DNA of 64,000 bases from Pomphorhynchus laevis (Eukaryota; Acanthocephala; Palaeacanthocephala; Echinorhynchida; Pomphorhynchidae). The stretch covers positions 1 through 64,000 of the forward strand of contig WNNJ02000718.1 in NCBI GenBank assembly GCA_012934845.2, in the 5' to 3' direction. A program made the translations under genes and the position numbers. Positions 21,993 to 33,359 of this stretch are shown here, in pieces. Every line of letters begins with the position of its first letter. Within the stretch, counting starts at the first letter, position 1. Below the pieces are notes generated by a model that searched no databases, had not been told where the DNA came from, and worked only from the letters and a program-made list of their open reading frames with translations.

Positions 21993-22269
21993 AAATAATT
22001 ATCGGAGCTGGATCAAAAGAAAGCCAGTCCTCCTCTGCATCCAGTAGTCGGAGAGATCTGGCACTGATGAGTCATTGTGATGACGAAACGGCATTCGTAA
22101 TTCTTTCGCGTCGGGCTTATATGTATTACAAAATAAAGAATAAATTATTTCTGATATTTCGCTAACTTCTGTTAGCATCTTCAGAAAATTACATGTAGAT
22201 GCTAACAGTAGTTAGCGAAATATCAAAAATATTGCATTATTTCTTTTGATCTAGCTCCAATAATTATTT
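21993..22269. mobile_element. 277-bp element with terminal and internal inverted repeats
   Basis: Terminal inverted repeats of 29 bp (21993-22021 and 22241-22269) match at 27 positions. An internal inverted repeat (22152-22180 with 22197-22225; 28 of 29) forms a hairpin with a 16-nt loop. The space between holds a hammerhead core (22064-22089). Too short to code. It could be a fold-back/MITE, or a terminal-repeat derivative of a Penelope-like element, since hammerheads are known from those repeats; the latter is inference. Confidence 0.7.
22064..22089 (+). ncRNA. Hammerhead ribozyme core
   Basis: CTGATGA (22064-22070), stem II GTCAT (22071-22075) with ATGAC (22080-22084) around loop TGTG, then GAAA (22085-22088) and C. 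These are the conserved catalytic core strands of hammerhead ribozymes with a perfect stem II. A short stem III can be drawn from A-C-G (22088-22090) through CGT (22096-22098) with possible cleavage triplet GTA. A convincing stem I adjoining that site was not found, so activity is uncertain and the permutation type is unassigned. Confidence 0.65.
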
Positions 22270-23344
22270 AAAATAATATCTTTAAATTTGTAAGAATTTA
22301 TAAAAGTAAAAAAACTGAGTTGTACATTAAAATTGTAATAAGTAAATTTTGTGCTCATTTGCAAATCCATCAACAGGAAATATGTTTGTCTATTGATATC
22401 TGCCTGTTAAAATTTGAGAGTTTTTGTCTATTGTCTGTTAAAATTTGAGAGTTAAAATGTTGAGAGAGAAAAAATAATTCTATTACATTTATTAATCAAA
22501 TTGACACAATATCTCTTTTCTAAATTGACATAACAAATACGAAAACTAATGATAATAAAATTGTTATGATTTCAACAAACAAAATGGCAACTTAAAATCA
22601 AGTTATTCGAAATTTTTACTTTTACATTATCAAATTTTACATATCCTTTAATTAATTTTTCAAATATTCATCGTTATCAAATTCTTTTCTAATTAATCCT
22701 AAAAACCGATGTAAAAATAATAGCGCTGTTCTGGAAGGCAATTAGTCGAGTAGAAGTAAAACCCAATTTACACCAAGGCGCTGAGCGCTACAATTACATT
22801 TACCTGTATTGCCCGCCTGAAATATTTTATACATTTTTCAATAGTTCAAAAAAACTTGGACATATCCGATCTTAAATGCAGCCTGGATTCTAAGCCAGAT
22901 CACAGTATCCTTATTTGTCTCTTCCGATTATCCGAAAGAGCTTAAGATGACCTTGTCTGTCTGGTTTGCAAAATCTGTAGCGAATTAAATTGCTTTACGT
23001 GTGATCAAAGACAAACTAAATTTAGACAAACGTCTTGCAATCCCCTTCAAAGCAGATTTCACTGTCTAAAATCTACTACCAAACAACGATTATCTTAATC
23101 TCCAGAGCATTTACATGTGCAAGGCCTTTATATAATTTATAATAGATATTAGTATTATTAGTTAAAAGCAGTTTAATTTTCTTATATGCTTGTATAGCAA
23201 CTTTGGTCGGTTGGCATGTTTTACCATTTTTCCTTCCAAATCCAGTATGCAAGCTAATAGCGTCATTAAACCCCTGTCACTCTGTTTTTAAATCATCTTA
23301 ATTTAGATTAAAAAAATTTTAATTGGAACACTGTCTAAAATTAA
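22270..23344. other. Intergenic, no recognised gene
   Basis: AT-rich to about 22720, then a stretch of more balanced composition (22720-23100) with no long frame and no recognisable motif. A direct repeat TTTGTCTATTG-TGTTAAAATTTGAGAGTT occurs at 22385-22455. Confidence 0.4.
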
Positions 23345-23440
23345 CTGGTAGATAGATAGATTTATTTATTTTTTAAGTTCCTCATGCGGATAGACCGCTT
23401 ACAAGTCCACTGAAAAAAATAAAAAAGCAAATAAAAAATA
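23345..23440 (-). mobile_element. Retroelement 3' tail fragment
   Basis: Read on the minus strand: GACTTGTAAGCGGTCTATCCGC and then an A-rich AATAAATAAATC end. The layout equals the L2-like 3' UTR (TTGTAAGC hairpin ... AATAAATC) but the hairpin is GCGG-TCTAT-CCGC, so it belongs to a relative. No coding part remains. Confidence 0.5.
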
Positions 23441-24944
23441 ATGTGAATGAATTCTATACAACTTAGCCCACGTTCGCACAATAAAAAAATGATCTCATTG
23501 CTAGCTTAACTGCAGGGCCTGATTGCTTAGTAAAAGAGTGAGAAGCATGGATTTAAAGGTAGTGAGGTTAGGCTGGCAGTGTGGTTTAATAGTTAACAGT
23601 TTTGTTTTTTTCAGAATCATCCACGTTCCTAACAATATATTGTACCCCTCCCAGTATTGTAAATTTTAAACCTAAACATTTTTGACGACCTTATTACACT
23701 GCTTCGTCCTTCAGCCGTCCTTCAGTTTTATGTTGCAGTTTGTCATGTAAATATGACGGCAGGAAACAGAATATCAGAAGTTAATAATATCCTATCTCAC
23801 TTGAGCTCTCTCAAATCAGATAACGTTAAGACGCTGGCTTATCATAAATAACACTGGGTATAACTGAATCCCCGTCAAATATAATTATTTGAAGTTGTCC
23901 TAATCAAATATAATTAATTTGACGGCACATGACCCAAAATGCCAAGCTGTGAATCACTAATTTTTACGGATCACTTACAACTCTTTTCATTAGAAAGGAG
24001 CTGTAAAATTTACAGAGCTGAAAAAATTACATTTCTTGTTTTTCTTTTGTATTTATTAGTCAATTCCCCGATATCTTCCTCCTTAGCGAAAGACTGGACA
24101 TCTGTAATGATTCCCAAAGCTCGATTGGAAGTATCAATAACGTTGATTTTTTTAAGTTTTGGTCGATTTTTTTATTTCTACATTTCAAAAGATGATGTTT
24201 GCAAAACAAGCTTTAAAAACGCACTGCTCAAAGATCCTTTATGGTATATCGTATATTCTTTTGAAAGATGTTTTTATTCTCTCATGTTATTTTCATCATA
24301 ACAGCAACATATTTTATTGATATAAGCATTGAAAATTCCTTATCTACATGTTCCATAACTGCCTGAACATTATATTTGGTTTTCCTTTGAGCTTGGCTTA
24401 GTTTCCTCAACAAACTTTGTGCTATTAAAAATATAAAGAAAACAAGCAAAAAACAATAAAAATAAGGAAAAAATAAAGCTGGAATGAAAAAGTGTATAGA
24501 AGAAAACAACTATTCATAAATATAAGTTTCTTCTGCCTTTCTTGGCTTTAGGCTACCACCTTCTCTCGATTTTCGCAAAATAAATCTCATTGATAACAAG
24601 GAGTGTAGTAAGTACTTGTTTGTGAGCAGAACTTTGAAGCTTTATTATTGAATCAATTTACTTCGTAGCAAAAACATTGTAGCAACAATGGAAAAAGTAA
24701 CTTTGTTGAACGCTTTTGTAAGAAATGAAAACTGATTACTAAACACAAATATCAATTTGTGTTTTGCGTAGTTTGTTTTTTAAATATTGCTCGTTATGCT
24801 AATTTTATTCATATTTCAGACCCCGATTAAACTTTTACTTCTCCTGATTGTTTCGACTGTTTTCGTTTTTGTACATTCCTTATTGTTTTTGCTTACTTTC
24901 ATCTTATTGTGTTTTCTTCATTATTTTGAATTTATTTTATTTTA
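23441..24944. other. Intergenic with possible coding remnant
   Basis: On the minus strand about 24050-24150 reads NVIDTSNRALGIITDVQSFA, followed by KEEDIGELTNKYKRKTR, a plausible exon-like stretch that ends in a stop. On the plus strand 23939-24301 is also open. Neither is recognised. Otherwise AT-rich. Confidence 0.3.
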
Positions 24945-25266
24945 AATTTCAATTTTTTATTTTAACTTGATTTAAATTATAAAAAATCTTATAACAATTA
25001 TTAATTTTATTATTTAATTATTAAATTTTGATTTAGTATTATTATGTTTTGTTTAGTTTATAATTATATTAAATACGTAGACTCAGCTAATTTAATTAAT
25101 TTTTTTTTAAATTTCAACTTTTTATTTTAATTTGATTTAAATTATAAAAAAATCTTATAACAATTATTTATTTTATTATTTAATTATTAAATTTTGATTT
25201 AGCATTATTATGTTTTGTTTAGTTTATTATTATATTAAATACGTAGACTCAGTTAGCTGATTTGAT
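24945..25266 (+). repeat. Tandem duplication of element X tail (about 166-bp period)
   Basis: The unit TTTATTTTAAYTTGATTTAA ... TTAAATACGTAGACTCAG occurs twice in tandem, ending at 25090 and 25266. It also resembles 39190-39295. Both units end in the element X end motif. Confidence 0.7.
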
Positions 25267-25848
25267 TCTTTATTTTTATATATACGGGCGCACAAATAGC
25301 AATTAGGTAATTTAAACCATTATCTAAAAATGACTGTTGAAAATTAAAGATATATAATTATCGTCGTCGAATAAAAGTCTGCTTACTCATTTCATATTTT
25401 AAATAAACTTTGACAGCAGAGGAATTTTCAAAAATATTATATCAATCACACCACCACAATATTAACTGAAATATGTATACCCTATTACATTAACTTGTAT
25501 TCTATTTGACTTAGTTTATTAGCTCACGCTTACATGCTTTTATTAAACGTAATTCGGAATGCATAACTAGAATATAAAATATTTTTATAAAACTAAAAAC
25601 ATTATCAAAGATTTTATAAATATTTAAATACCCTGTAATATGAAGCAAATTATATAAATATAAATAAGATCAACACAATTCATCAATGAGCAAAATAATT
25701 ACACATTATATAATATAATGTATATATTATACATTATAATTGATATTATATATTAAATTGCTTTAAAACTGAGAGAGGACTTCGTAGGATGTAGTTTATG
25801 ATCATTAAGGTATTCACGAAAGAATCAACAAAACAGTAACTAGTACCG
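25267..25848. other. AT-rich intergenic
   Basis: Contains an AT palindrome near 25700-25750 (TATAATATAATGTATATATTATACATTATA). No gene. Confidence 0.5.
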
Positions 25849-25873
25849 TTTCGTTATTGTTTTGACTCATCAG
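25849..25873 (-). ncRNA. Hammerhead-like core, diverged second copy
   Basis: On the minus strand: CTGATGA (25867-25873), a 14-nt spacer (25853-25866; only the outer two pairs of stem II remain), then GAAA (25849-25852). Core, spacer length and the flank (TCTGCATTCAGAAGT upstream versus TCTGCATCCAGTAGT at 22034-22048) match the hammerhead at 22064-22089, so it is a relative. Downstream CGGTA/TACTG can pair as a stem III. Stem II is decayed, so this copy is probably inactive. Confidence 0.45.
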
Positions 25874-27361
25874 TACAGGGCACCTCACACTTCTGAATGC
25901 AGAAAAGGCCAGGCAAATACTGCGAATACTGCAAGCAGTACGAGGCAAGTCAAAACAAATTTTTTATATATTAAATATAATATTTTACGTACTAAACATA
26001 ATATGTATAAAGAAACAGTTTAATAAATACAAATGTTATAGTTACATATTTATAATTTAAAATAATATCTAAATGACCTGCTACTCAAAATAATACTAGA
26101 TATTATATTAAGTTTAATACAAGCAAATATCATAAAGCAAGAATATACTTAATGTTTTATAATACTTTGTCCGAAAGGTTGCAAACTCACGATCAAAATA
26201 CAGCAGTTTTATATATAATGCTATTTTGTGATCCGATACGCAAGCCAGCAACTGAAGTATAATGCTTTGTTGATATCGTTTGAAATCACGAGTTCTTATG
26301 GTTATATTAAACACATCTCGAATAAAGAGGCCAACGTAATTTTAAACCACAATAACTTAATCTTTTACAAGGCATTAATTTATTTCATTCATCCTCGATC
26401 TTGATATTAACACGTGACCAAATTACCTTAACTAAGAAGCCTACTTAGGTCGAGGTATTTAACGGTTATAAGGGAAATCGATTGCACTTATATTGATGTT
26501 ATTCATTCGTTTGAATATAGGTCACATTGCATGAAATTCGATTGATGTAATTCTTTTGTGTTCTAGTTTTAATTTAAAACTGCGTTCTTTACTGAGTATC
26601 TCATATATATAATTAGAACATTTTGAAAAGCATACAGTATGACAGTTTGAAAGCTGTACTAATAAATTATATCGGTTTGTGACCACCAAACTTATGATAT
26701 ACAATGATAATATAAGTAGGAAACAATAAACGAATAATTGGAGCTTATTATATTTAATTTTAAATATAGTTTTAAAGTTATCAGAGTGTGATAAATGGGT
26801 AATGTTAATTAAAATTGATTTAAATACCAATTAAAAATTTGGTTTTTATCTGAAGCCAGGTCACCAAACAACTTGTTCGCGGGCCAAATAAGACAGAAGA
26901 TGCCAATTCACAAGGTTTACAGACGGTATTTAAATGTGCCAGATAAAGCATGGTATACGATAAGTTTTTATAAAACTTTAACTTAAATGTGATATTTATT
27001 AGAAGATATCTATTATATTTACTAAGAGATGTCATAGCATGTGAATACTGCTTACCGCTATAACTTTAATTTACGATCGTTGTTACTTAATTTTTTGTGT
27101 ACTGTAACGTTTGTTTTTGTTTTATATTTTGGTCTGCAAATCATTTTAGTAGTTTCATAAATTAAAAGATACGGATCATAGTGTGTAGATAAAGTAGTAT
27201 GTCGATAATAGGGTGTCGATAATATATGGGCTATCTCGGGATTAGTCTTCTTTTCGAGAAGACGTCTCACAGAGCAAAGGCTAAGGTTTCTTAAGCTCCT
27301 CGTCTCTCGTTTACCCAGCATAGTCCGTGCCGATTGGATTCTTCGGGGTGCGGTGAAAGAC
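25874..27361. other. AT-rich intergenic
   Basis: Many short open frames on the minus strand (26114-27321), all of low complexity or unrecognised. No gene can be supported. Confidence 0.4.
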
Positions 27362-27570
27362 CCCGGGTGGTTCAGTCGGAAGGCGGTGTGTTGGATCGGT
27401 TGGGGGACTCAGATTCCCTTGGATTTGAGGCCATGAATATAGGGAAGACGGCAAGAAAGAAATGAATTGAAGTTGTGGTTTCTGTCTTTAACTGACACTC
27501 TTTAACTGACTGTTATGACTATTTTTGCATCTGTTTTGTGATTTAATAAAATCTTTATTATTATGATAAA
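27362..27570 (+). repeat. Possible tRNA-derived SINE
   Basis: A GC-rich block in AT-rich DNA. TGGTTCAGTCGG (27368-27379) fits an RNA polymerase III A box and GGATTTGAGGCC (27421-27432) is a degraded B box about 50 bp on. An unrelated-looking body follows, ending near TTTAATAAAATCTTTATTATT. This layout fits a tRNA-derived SINE; no second copy is present in the window to confirm it. Confidence 0.4.
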
Positions 27571-28333
27571 GTAAGTAACATGATGTCGGAACTATCAAAG
27601 AATTCCAAAAATCTCTTTCCAGTCAATGAATCTAATCAAGTAAATAATTATTTATCTGTTCCTGGTAATACTCTGGAGGGAAAAATTCCCTCAGTACCAA
27701 AATCGGTAAGCTAAATAATTATTAAGCTACTGGCGCCTCAAGAAAGGCAACATCTCTTCAACATATCTTTAAGAGAATTTGCTAACCAATATAAAATACG
27801 AATTCTATTTAATACAATTAAGTATTACGAAGGATTAAAATTTCCTTAGCTTCGCCGGATTTGGCAAAATCCTATACAGAATTATTCAATGCATATAATC
27901 AGATTTAGGCACCATCTCGTTAAAGCCGATTATTTCGTCAGTAAAAATTAATAATATTCCTGCATTCCTCACAAAAGACGATGTAGTATTTATAAAAAAA
28001 GGCTCCTCCAGAAATTAATTATCTTAAAGCTGACTACGGGCACTTAAATGCTTTCACGACTCTATATTTCTTCGATTTGGTATATTATATCACTCTCCTA
28101 GTTCGAACATATCGCTAATACGCAAATCAATTTACCATTTCCGGAAGATTACCATTTCCGGAACTCTAATAACATCATCAGATGCCCTTTGTTGACTGAG
28201 AATCATACTGTCCTCTGTTCCGTTGAGAATCAGAATCCCTCGAAATTATGAATTCTATTGATAATTTAAACTTTTGCTAGCACATCAACAGATCCACTCC
28301 TTTCAAACCTACAAAGTTTAAGATAAATTCCAG
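27571..28333 (+). other. Unassigned, weak coding remnant
   Basis: From ATGATGTCGGAACTATC (27580) a plus-strand frame runs about 45 codons to a stop and more similar-looking coding text follows to about 27960, interrupted by stops. It might be a decayed gag-like or other transposon ORF. Not recognised. Confidence 0.25.
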
Positions 28334-28413
28334 TTTCAGATCAATCCAGTTCCAGGTTAACCCAGTTCCATATCAATCCAGTTCTAGATTAACCCAGTTC
28401 CAGTTCAATCCAG
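28334..28413 (+). repeat. Five 16-bp tandem units upstream of L2-like element
   Basis: Units begin at 28334, 28350, 28366, 28382 and 28398; alternating versions end in ATCAATCCAG and TTAACCCAG. Lies 135 bp before the ORF1 start of the element at 28549 and may be its 5' UTR repeat. Confidence 0.75.
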
Positions 28414-28548
28414 TTCCGCTCGCAGAATTTTTAGAGTTAACCTCTCGATTATTAAAACAAATTACAGAGTTGATTACAGTTCCGCTCGCTGAAAAACCTA
28501 TCATTTCAATCAGTAGCAAAATTAACAGTTTAAACACACACAACGACG

Positions 28549-31500
28549 TTGATGGGAGGACGTAAGAAGACAGCTAAGACCGACACCAACTGTGCTCAAT
28601 TACAAGTACAGTGCTCGACACACGACTGCAGCGTCTGGATTACAATCGCACGCGACAACAGTAAGTCTAAAGAATACTTCCTATGTGGATTTTGTACCAC
28701 CAAACTCATACGCGACCACTCCCATAAGAACATATCAACCTCCAACGTGTCCACTCAAACCACCCCAGTCGTTTCAGATGTCCTTTGTCAAACCACTGAT
28801 TCTGTCTTCACATGAACTTCTAATCCTATGTCTTTACTTCCCGACACCCCCCGTCTCTTCCATTCTGTCTCGTTACTCAATAACCTACATCCCTCAATCA
28901 AAATCACCTCCACCAACCTCCACAATCCTTCCACTCATAACCTTTCCTCTCATCGCTCACCACCCTCTATATTATCCAAATCCTATTAGTCTTCCGCTGT
29001 CAAACCTACTCCTTGATATCCTCAACTTCCAGCTCTCCTATCGTGATCTCACCAACTCATGTTATTCGTCCTCCTCGACGGAAACTATTTCCTTCTCGCG
29101 ATCGTTGCGTCATCGTCACTAATATCACTCCTTCCACCTCTTTATCTCCACAAGCACGTCTCGACCACGATGTTTCCGCATTCAGATCTCCATCCTCTCG
29201 TCTCTTGTTCCTGCGGATAAACCATCCTTTTTCAAGGACATTTCTCCTGTCGCATTCATCCGTCTAAACAAATCTTCTCAATCTAATCCTTCCCAACCCC
29301 CTCTCCTAAAATTGTTTTCAAGCATCGCTGTCACACGTCCTCTGTTCCCTCCCGACAATTCAAACTCACGTACTCTTCAGCCACTCGCATTTTCCCCTAT
29401 CGCACCTCTCCGAAATCGCTCAACTCTCATCTGCCCGCATCGAAAAACTCCTTCGCAAAGAAAACGGTGAAACATCTCTCTCCATCCGAAACATCGACGG
29501 AAATTTTCAAGTTGTCCGCTCCCGCCCAAAAATTCGATGGATCCATTTTTCCTCTATGTGTCTTCTCCACTAGCCCCTATTACCACCACACACGGTTTCC
29601 GCATCGACCTCATCAACACTAAATCTATTCTCAATAAATCTGATCTCATCCTCAACCTATTCATCAAGCAATCCATCGACCCTTCTGCCTCACTGAATCA
29701 TGGCACTCAGATTCCGACGATCTCTCCATTCGCCGTCTGCTCTCTGCCGGTTGCTCCCTAGTTGAATCCGCTCGCCCCCCTCAGCTCATTCCTTTCTAAA
29801 TTCTCTAATCATGGCAGCATTGTCGCATTCGCCCGTCACCCCGCGTCTATTCGCAAAATTACTTCCCCTTTCAGCCCTTGCCCTTTTTAACTGCTCACTT
29901 GCCGTTCTTCTAATCCGATCACTCTAGATCTCGCCATTGTATACCGTCCTGATCCATCTGCTTCTACCTCATTTTTTACCGAACTCGCTGACCTTCTGTC
30001 CACTGTTATTTGTCCTCCATCCTTTCAATCGTTCTTGACGACTTCAACGTCTGCCTCGACCGTCCTTCTTCCACTGAGTCCATCCAGTTCATCAACATTC
30101 TATCCAACTATAACTACAAACCCATCTCCACTGCCTCACACATATCCTTGGCGGGGCACTCGACATCATCGCTGTCCCCGATCATTTTGCTGCCTATACT
30201 TCACTGTCAATCATCGATCTTGTCTATTCAATCGCTTTCTCGTCACCCTTGATCTCACTCACAACCATACCTCTCCTCACACACCTACAATCATACGTCG
30301 TCCTTAGAGAAATCTTGACCTCTCCCTTCTCCGTTCTGCCTTGCTCAAACAGTATCAATCCTATCCTGCTATAACATATTCCTCTCCTCACGATCTCGCC
30401 TTTCTTTTCGACTATGAACTCACATCCACTCTCGATCTTCTCTTGCCCTTCAAACCTCACCCACACCGTAGATTGCACCGTGCCCATGGTTTGAAATACA
30501 ATACCTACTATTAAAGCGTTGACTCGTAATGCTTTTCGAATATATCACAGCGCTACCAGACGTGATTTCAGCTTGATCACTCCGTCTTTCCGTGATTCCT
30601 ATCTTGCTCTTCGCCGGTCTAATCTCAACCTACTACGTACCAAATGCAACTCCTTCTGGTAGCATAAAATCATTACTTCATTTAACTCTAAGACTCTCTG
30701 GCATACTTTTACCTCAATCCTTGCTCGCTCCTTTTCGCCTTGCAACATCAATCTCCATAATTATTCGTCATTTCTCCAGACCAAAGTATCTACATTGCTC
30801 TCTCACACCCCGGTCTCCATCTTATCCCGCTCTGCCCCGCCTAGCCTCATCCTTCCGAAACTATTTCATCTTCTTCCTGTCTCAACTACCGAAGTTTCAT
30901 CTGTTCTCATGTCCTTGCCCAGCAAAATCTCACCTGGCGATCCCTTGCCTACCCACATACTTAAATCCATGTGCTCATCGATATCCTCTTTTCTCACAAC
31001 CTTGTTTTACTCGTCCATCCGCAATCTTATTTTCCCTTCACCCTGGAAATCCGCAATCGATCGTCCCCTCCTTAAGAAACAATCGCTCGACCCCTCCCTT
31101 CCTTCTAGCTATCGCCCCATTTCACTACTTCCTTCTCTTTCTAAGCTCTTAGAACACCTAATCTTAATACAGATCAACGCTTATCTCTCCTCATCCAATC
31201 TGTACCCTCATTTCCAATCAATTTTCCGCACCAATCACTCCACAGAAATCGGCTACATAAAAGTTTACAACTACCTACTCATTTCTCGTGACAAAGCTCT
31301 ATATTGTATTCTTATCTCCTCGACCTCTCATCCGCCTTCGACATCGTCGACCACTCCATCCTCCTTTCTCGACATCATTATGATAACGGCTTTTCTTCCT
31401 CCTCCGTAGCATGGTTTGCCCCATATCTATCCGACCATTCCTTTCGCGTCTGTTCTAATTCATCATCCTACCATCCCATCCCTATTTTTTGCGGGGTCCC

Positions 31501-32500
31501 ACACGATTCAGTTCTAGGTCCCCTGCTATTCTCTCTTCTGCTTGGCGATCACTCTCTGTTTATCAAACCTTTTACCTTTAACGTCATGCAATACGCCGAT
31601 GACATCTTCATCTATGCTCATGCACCCGCACATCGCATACACGATATCGGCATTTCTGCCTCCAACTGTCTTTCTTCTATCTACGAACGTCTCTCCAATC
31701 TCCATCTCGTTTTAAACAGCCGACAAGTCTAAAATAATGTGGAACCTCCCCCGTAAACCATACATATTTCCTCCCACTGTATCTTTGGCCTCATCGATCC
31801 TCCCCATAGTACACAATCTCACTTTCATAGGCTTCCATTTCGATGATCACCTTTTCTTTAAACCCTTCGTCCGTGACAAGGTCCGCTCGTCTAACTTAAT
31901 TCTTCGTGACATCCGCCGTATCCGCCCCCTTATCGACTTCCGTTCTTGTATGTCTCTTCTTTCATCGCTTCTTTTCCCTAAAATCGATTACTGCCTTAGC
32001 CTTTTCGCCAATTCTCCAAAATCCATCATCCTACTCCTACAATGAATAATCAACTCCGTCGTTCGAGTGCTCTTTCGTCTCCGTTGATTCGACCACACAT
32101 CCACATATCTTGCCCAACTCTTCTGGCCCACAATCCACATCCGCATCAAACTCCGCCTTCTCGTAACATTTCGTCTCATCGCTGTTGGCGCCCCATCGTT
32201 CATCAACCTTCCTTTCTTAGACGACACTCGCCCCACCTCGCTATCGCTGCGTTCTCGTCATACCCTCTTACTCCACGTTCCCGAATTACTCCAACAACTA
32301 TGGTCTCCGATCCTTTCTTGTCGCTGCCTCACTCACCTGGAATCAACTCCCTCTCGACGTCCGCCGCGTTCCCTCCTTTATCACATTCAAACACCTCCTC
32401 TGTTCACACCTTCTCGACACATGATTTACATTTTTGTTTTGTTGTGGTCATGTAAGCGTGCGCTGGCACGCATTTGCCACGTTAAAATAAATCTTTTTTT
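28549..32500 (+). mobile_element. L2-like non-LTR retrotransposon, near full length but broken
   Basis: The most complete L2-like copy. ORF1: 28549-28815, with a zinc-binding pattern C-S-T-x2-C ... C-x2-C (LQVQCSTHDCSVWITI and FLCGFC), then CVIVTNITPSTSLSPQARLD around 29104-29165, an ORF1 fold shared with Fam-C. Endonuclease: about 29540-30300 (an NTKSILNKSDLI stretch, then DDFNVCLDRPSSTESIQF in place of GDFN). RT: 30795-31732 (SPGDPLPTHILK, SYRPISLLPSLSKLLEHLI, LDLSSAFDIVDHSILL, YADDIFIYAHAP). C-terminus to 32425. The 3' UTR has GCGTGC-GCTG-GCACGC (32456-32471) and ends in AAATAAATC plus T run. More than six frameshifts; inactive. Confidence 0.85.
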
Positions 32501-32514
32501 AAACTAACGCGTCT

Positions 32515-33359
32515 TGAAGTTACAATAAGTCTAATAGGGCAATAAGTCTAACAAGTGTTGTATGCCAAAGGATTGAGCGCATACTAAACAGACGCATATA
32601 TGATCATTTGAGTTTGCTGTGAATTCTCAATAAAACACAGCTTGGATTTTGCCCTCGGCGTTCATGTCTTAAAAACTTATTACATTCTCGTGAAGATTAA
32701 GTTGGACATGTTGCTAACGGGTACTGTATCGACGTAATTTTTCTCGACTTTAGTCGGGGTTTTGATAGGTTGCCCCACAAAATGATAATTTCCACCCTTG
32801 AGTCTTATAAAGTTAATCGCTTCATTATAAGCTGAATTTAAGATTTTTTAAAAATAAATTATTAGTTATTTATGTAGGTCAATGTCTATCGTCTTCTCGT
32901 CCTATCACCTCAGGAGTACCACAGGGATCAGTCCTAGGTCCTTTGCTGTTTAACATCTTTATAAATCAGCTACTATATTTACTTGTGGATTGTAGTGTTT
33001 TAGCTTTTACTGATAATGTAAAGGTATGGAAATTGATTAAAACCGGCAAGGATCCATATGACTTTTAAAATATTTTAAACATTGTTTATCGATGACCCTT
33101 GAACACTGGAATCATATTAAATATTAAAAAGTGTGCACATATGAGATTAGGTCATAGCAATGTGAGTCAATAATATTTTCTTGGCGACGAGTTTGTTGTT
33201 AGCATACAGTCTATTACGGATATTGGTGTTATAGTTCAAAACAATCTGAAAACAAGCGCTTACACTGATAGGATTTGCAACGCATCAAGAAGAATGACCC
33301 AAATAGTCAAAAATTGCTTTAAATACTCGTCTCTTGTTTGTGTTGTGCGTTTATATAAT
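32515..33359 (+). mobile_element. Fam-D-related retrotransposon, left part (interrupted)
   Basis: RT region on the plus strand: an SLTSVVCQRIERIL block (near 32550), a degraded LGFCPRRSCLKNL, VIFLDFSRGFDRLPH (32738-), [20 protein letters not shown] (32910-), AFTDNVKVW in place of FADDLK (33003-), then a YFLGDEF region. It is split at 33359 by an L2-like insertion and resumes at 35367. The catalytic DD is lost and frames are broken. Confidence 0.8.
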
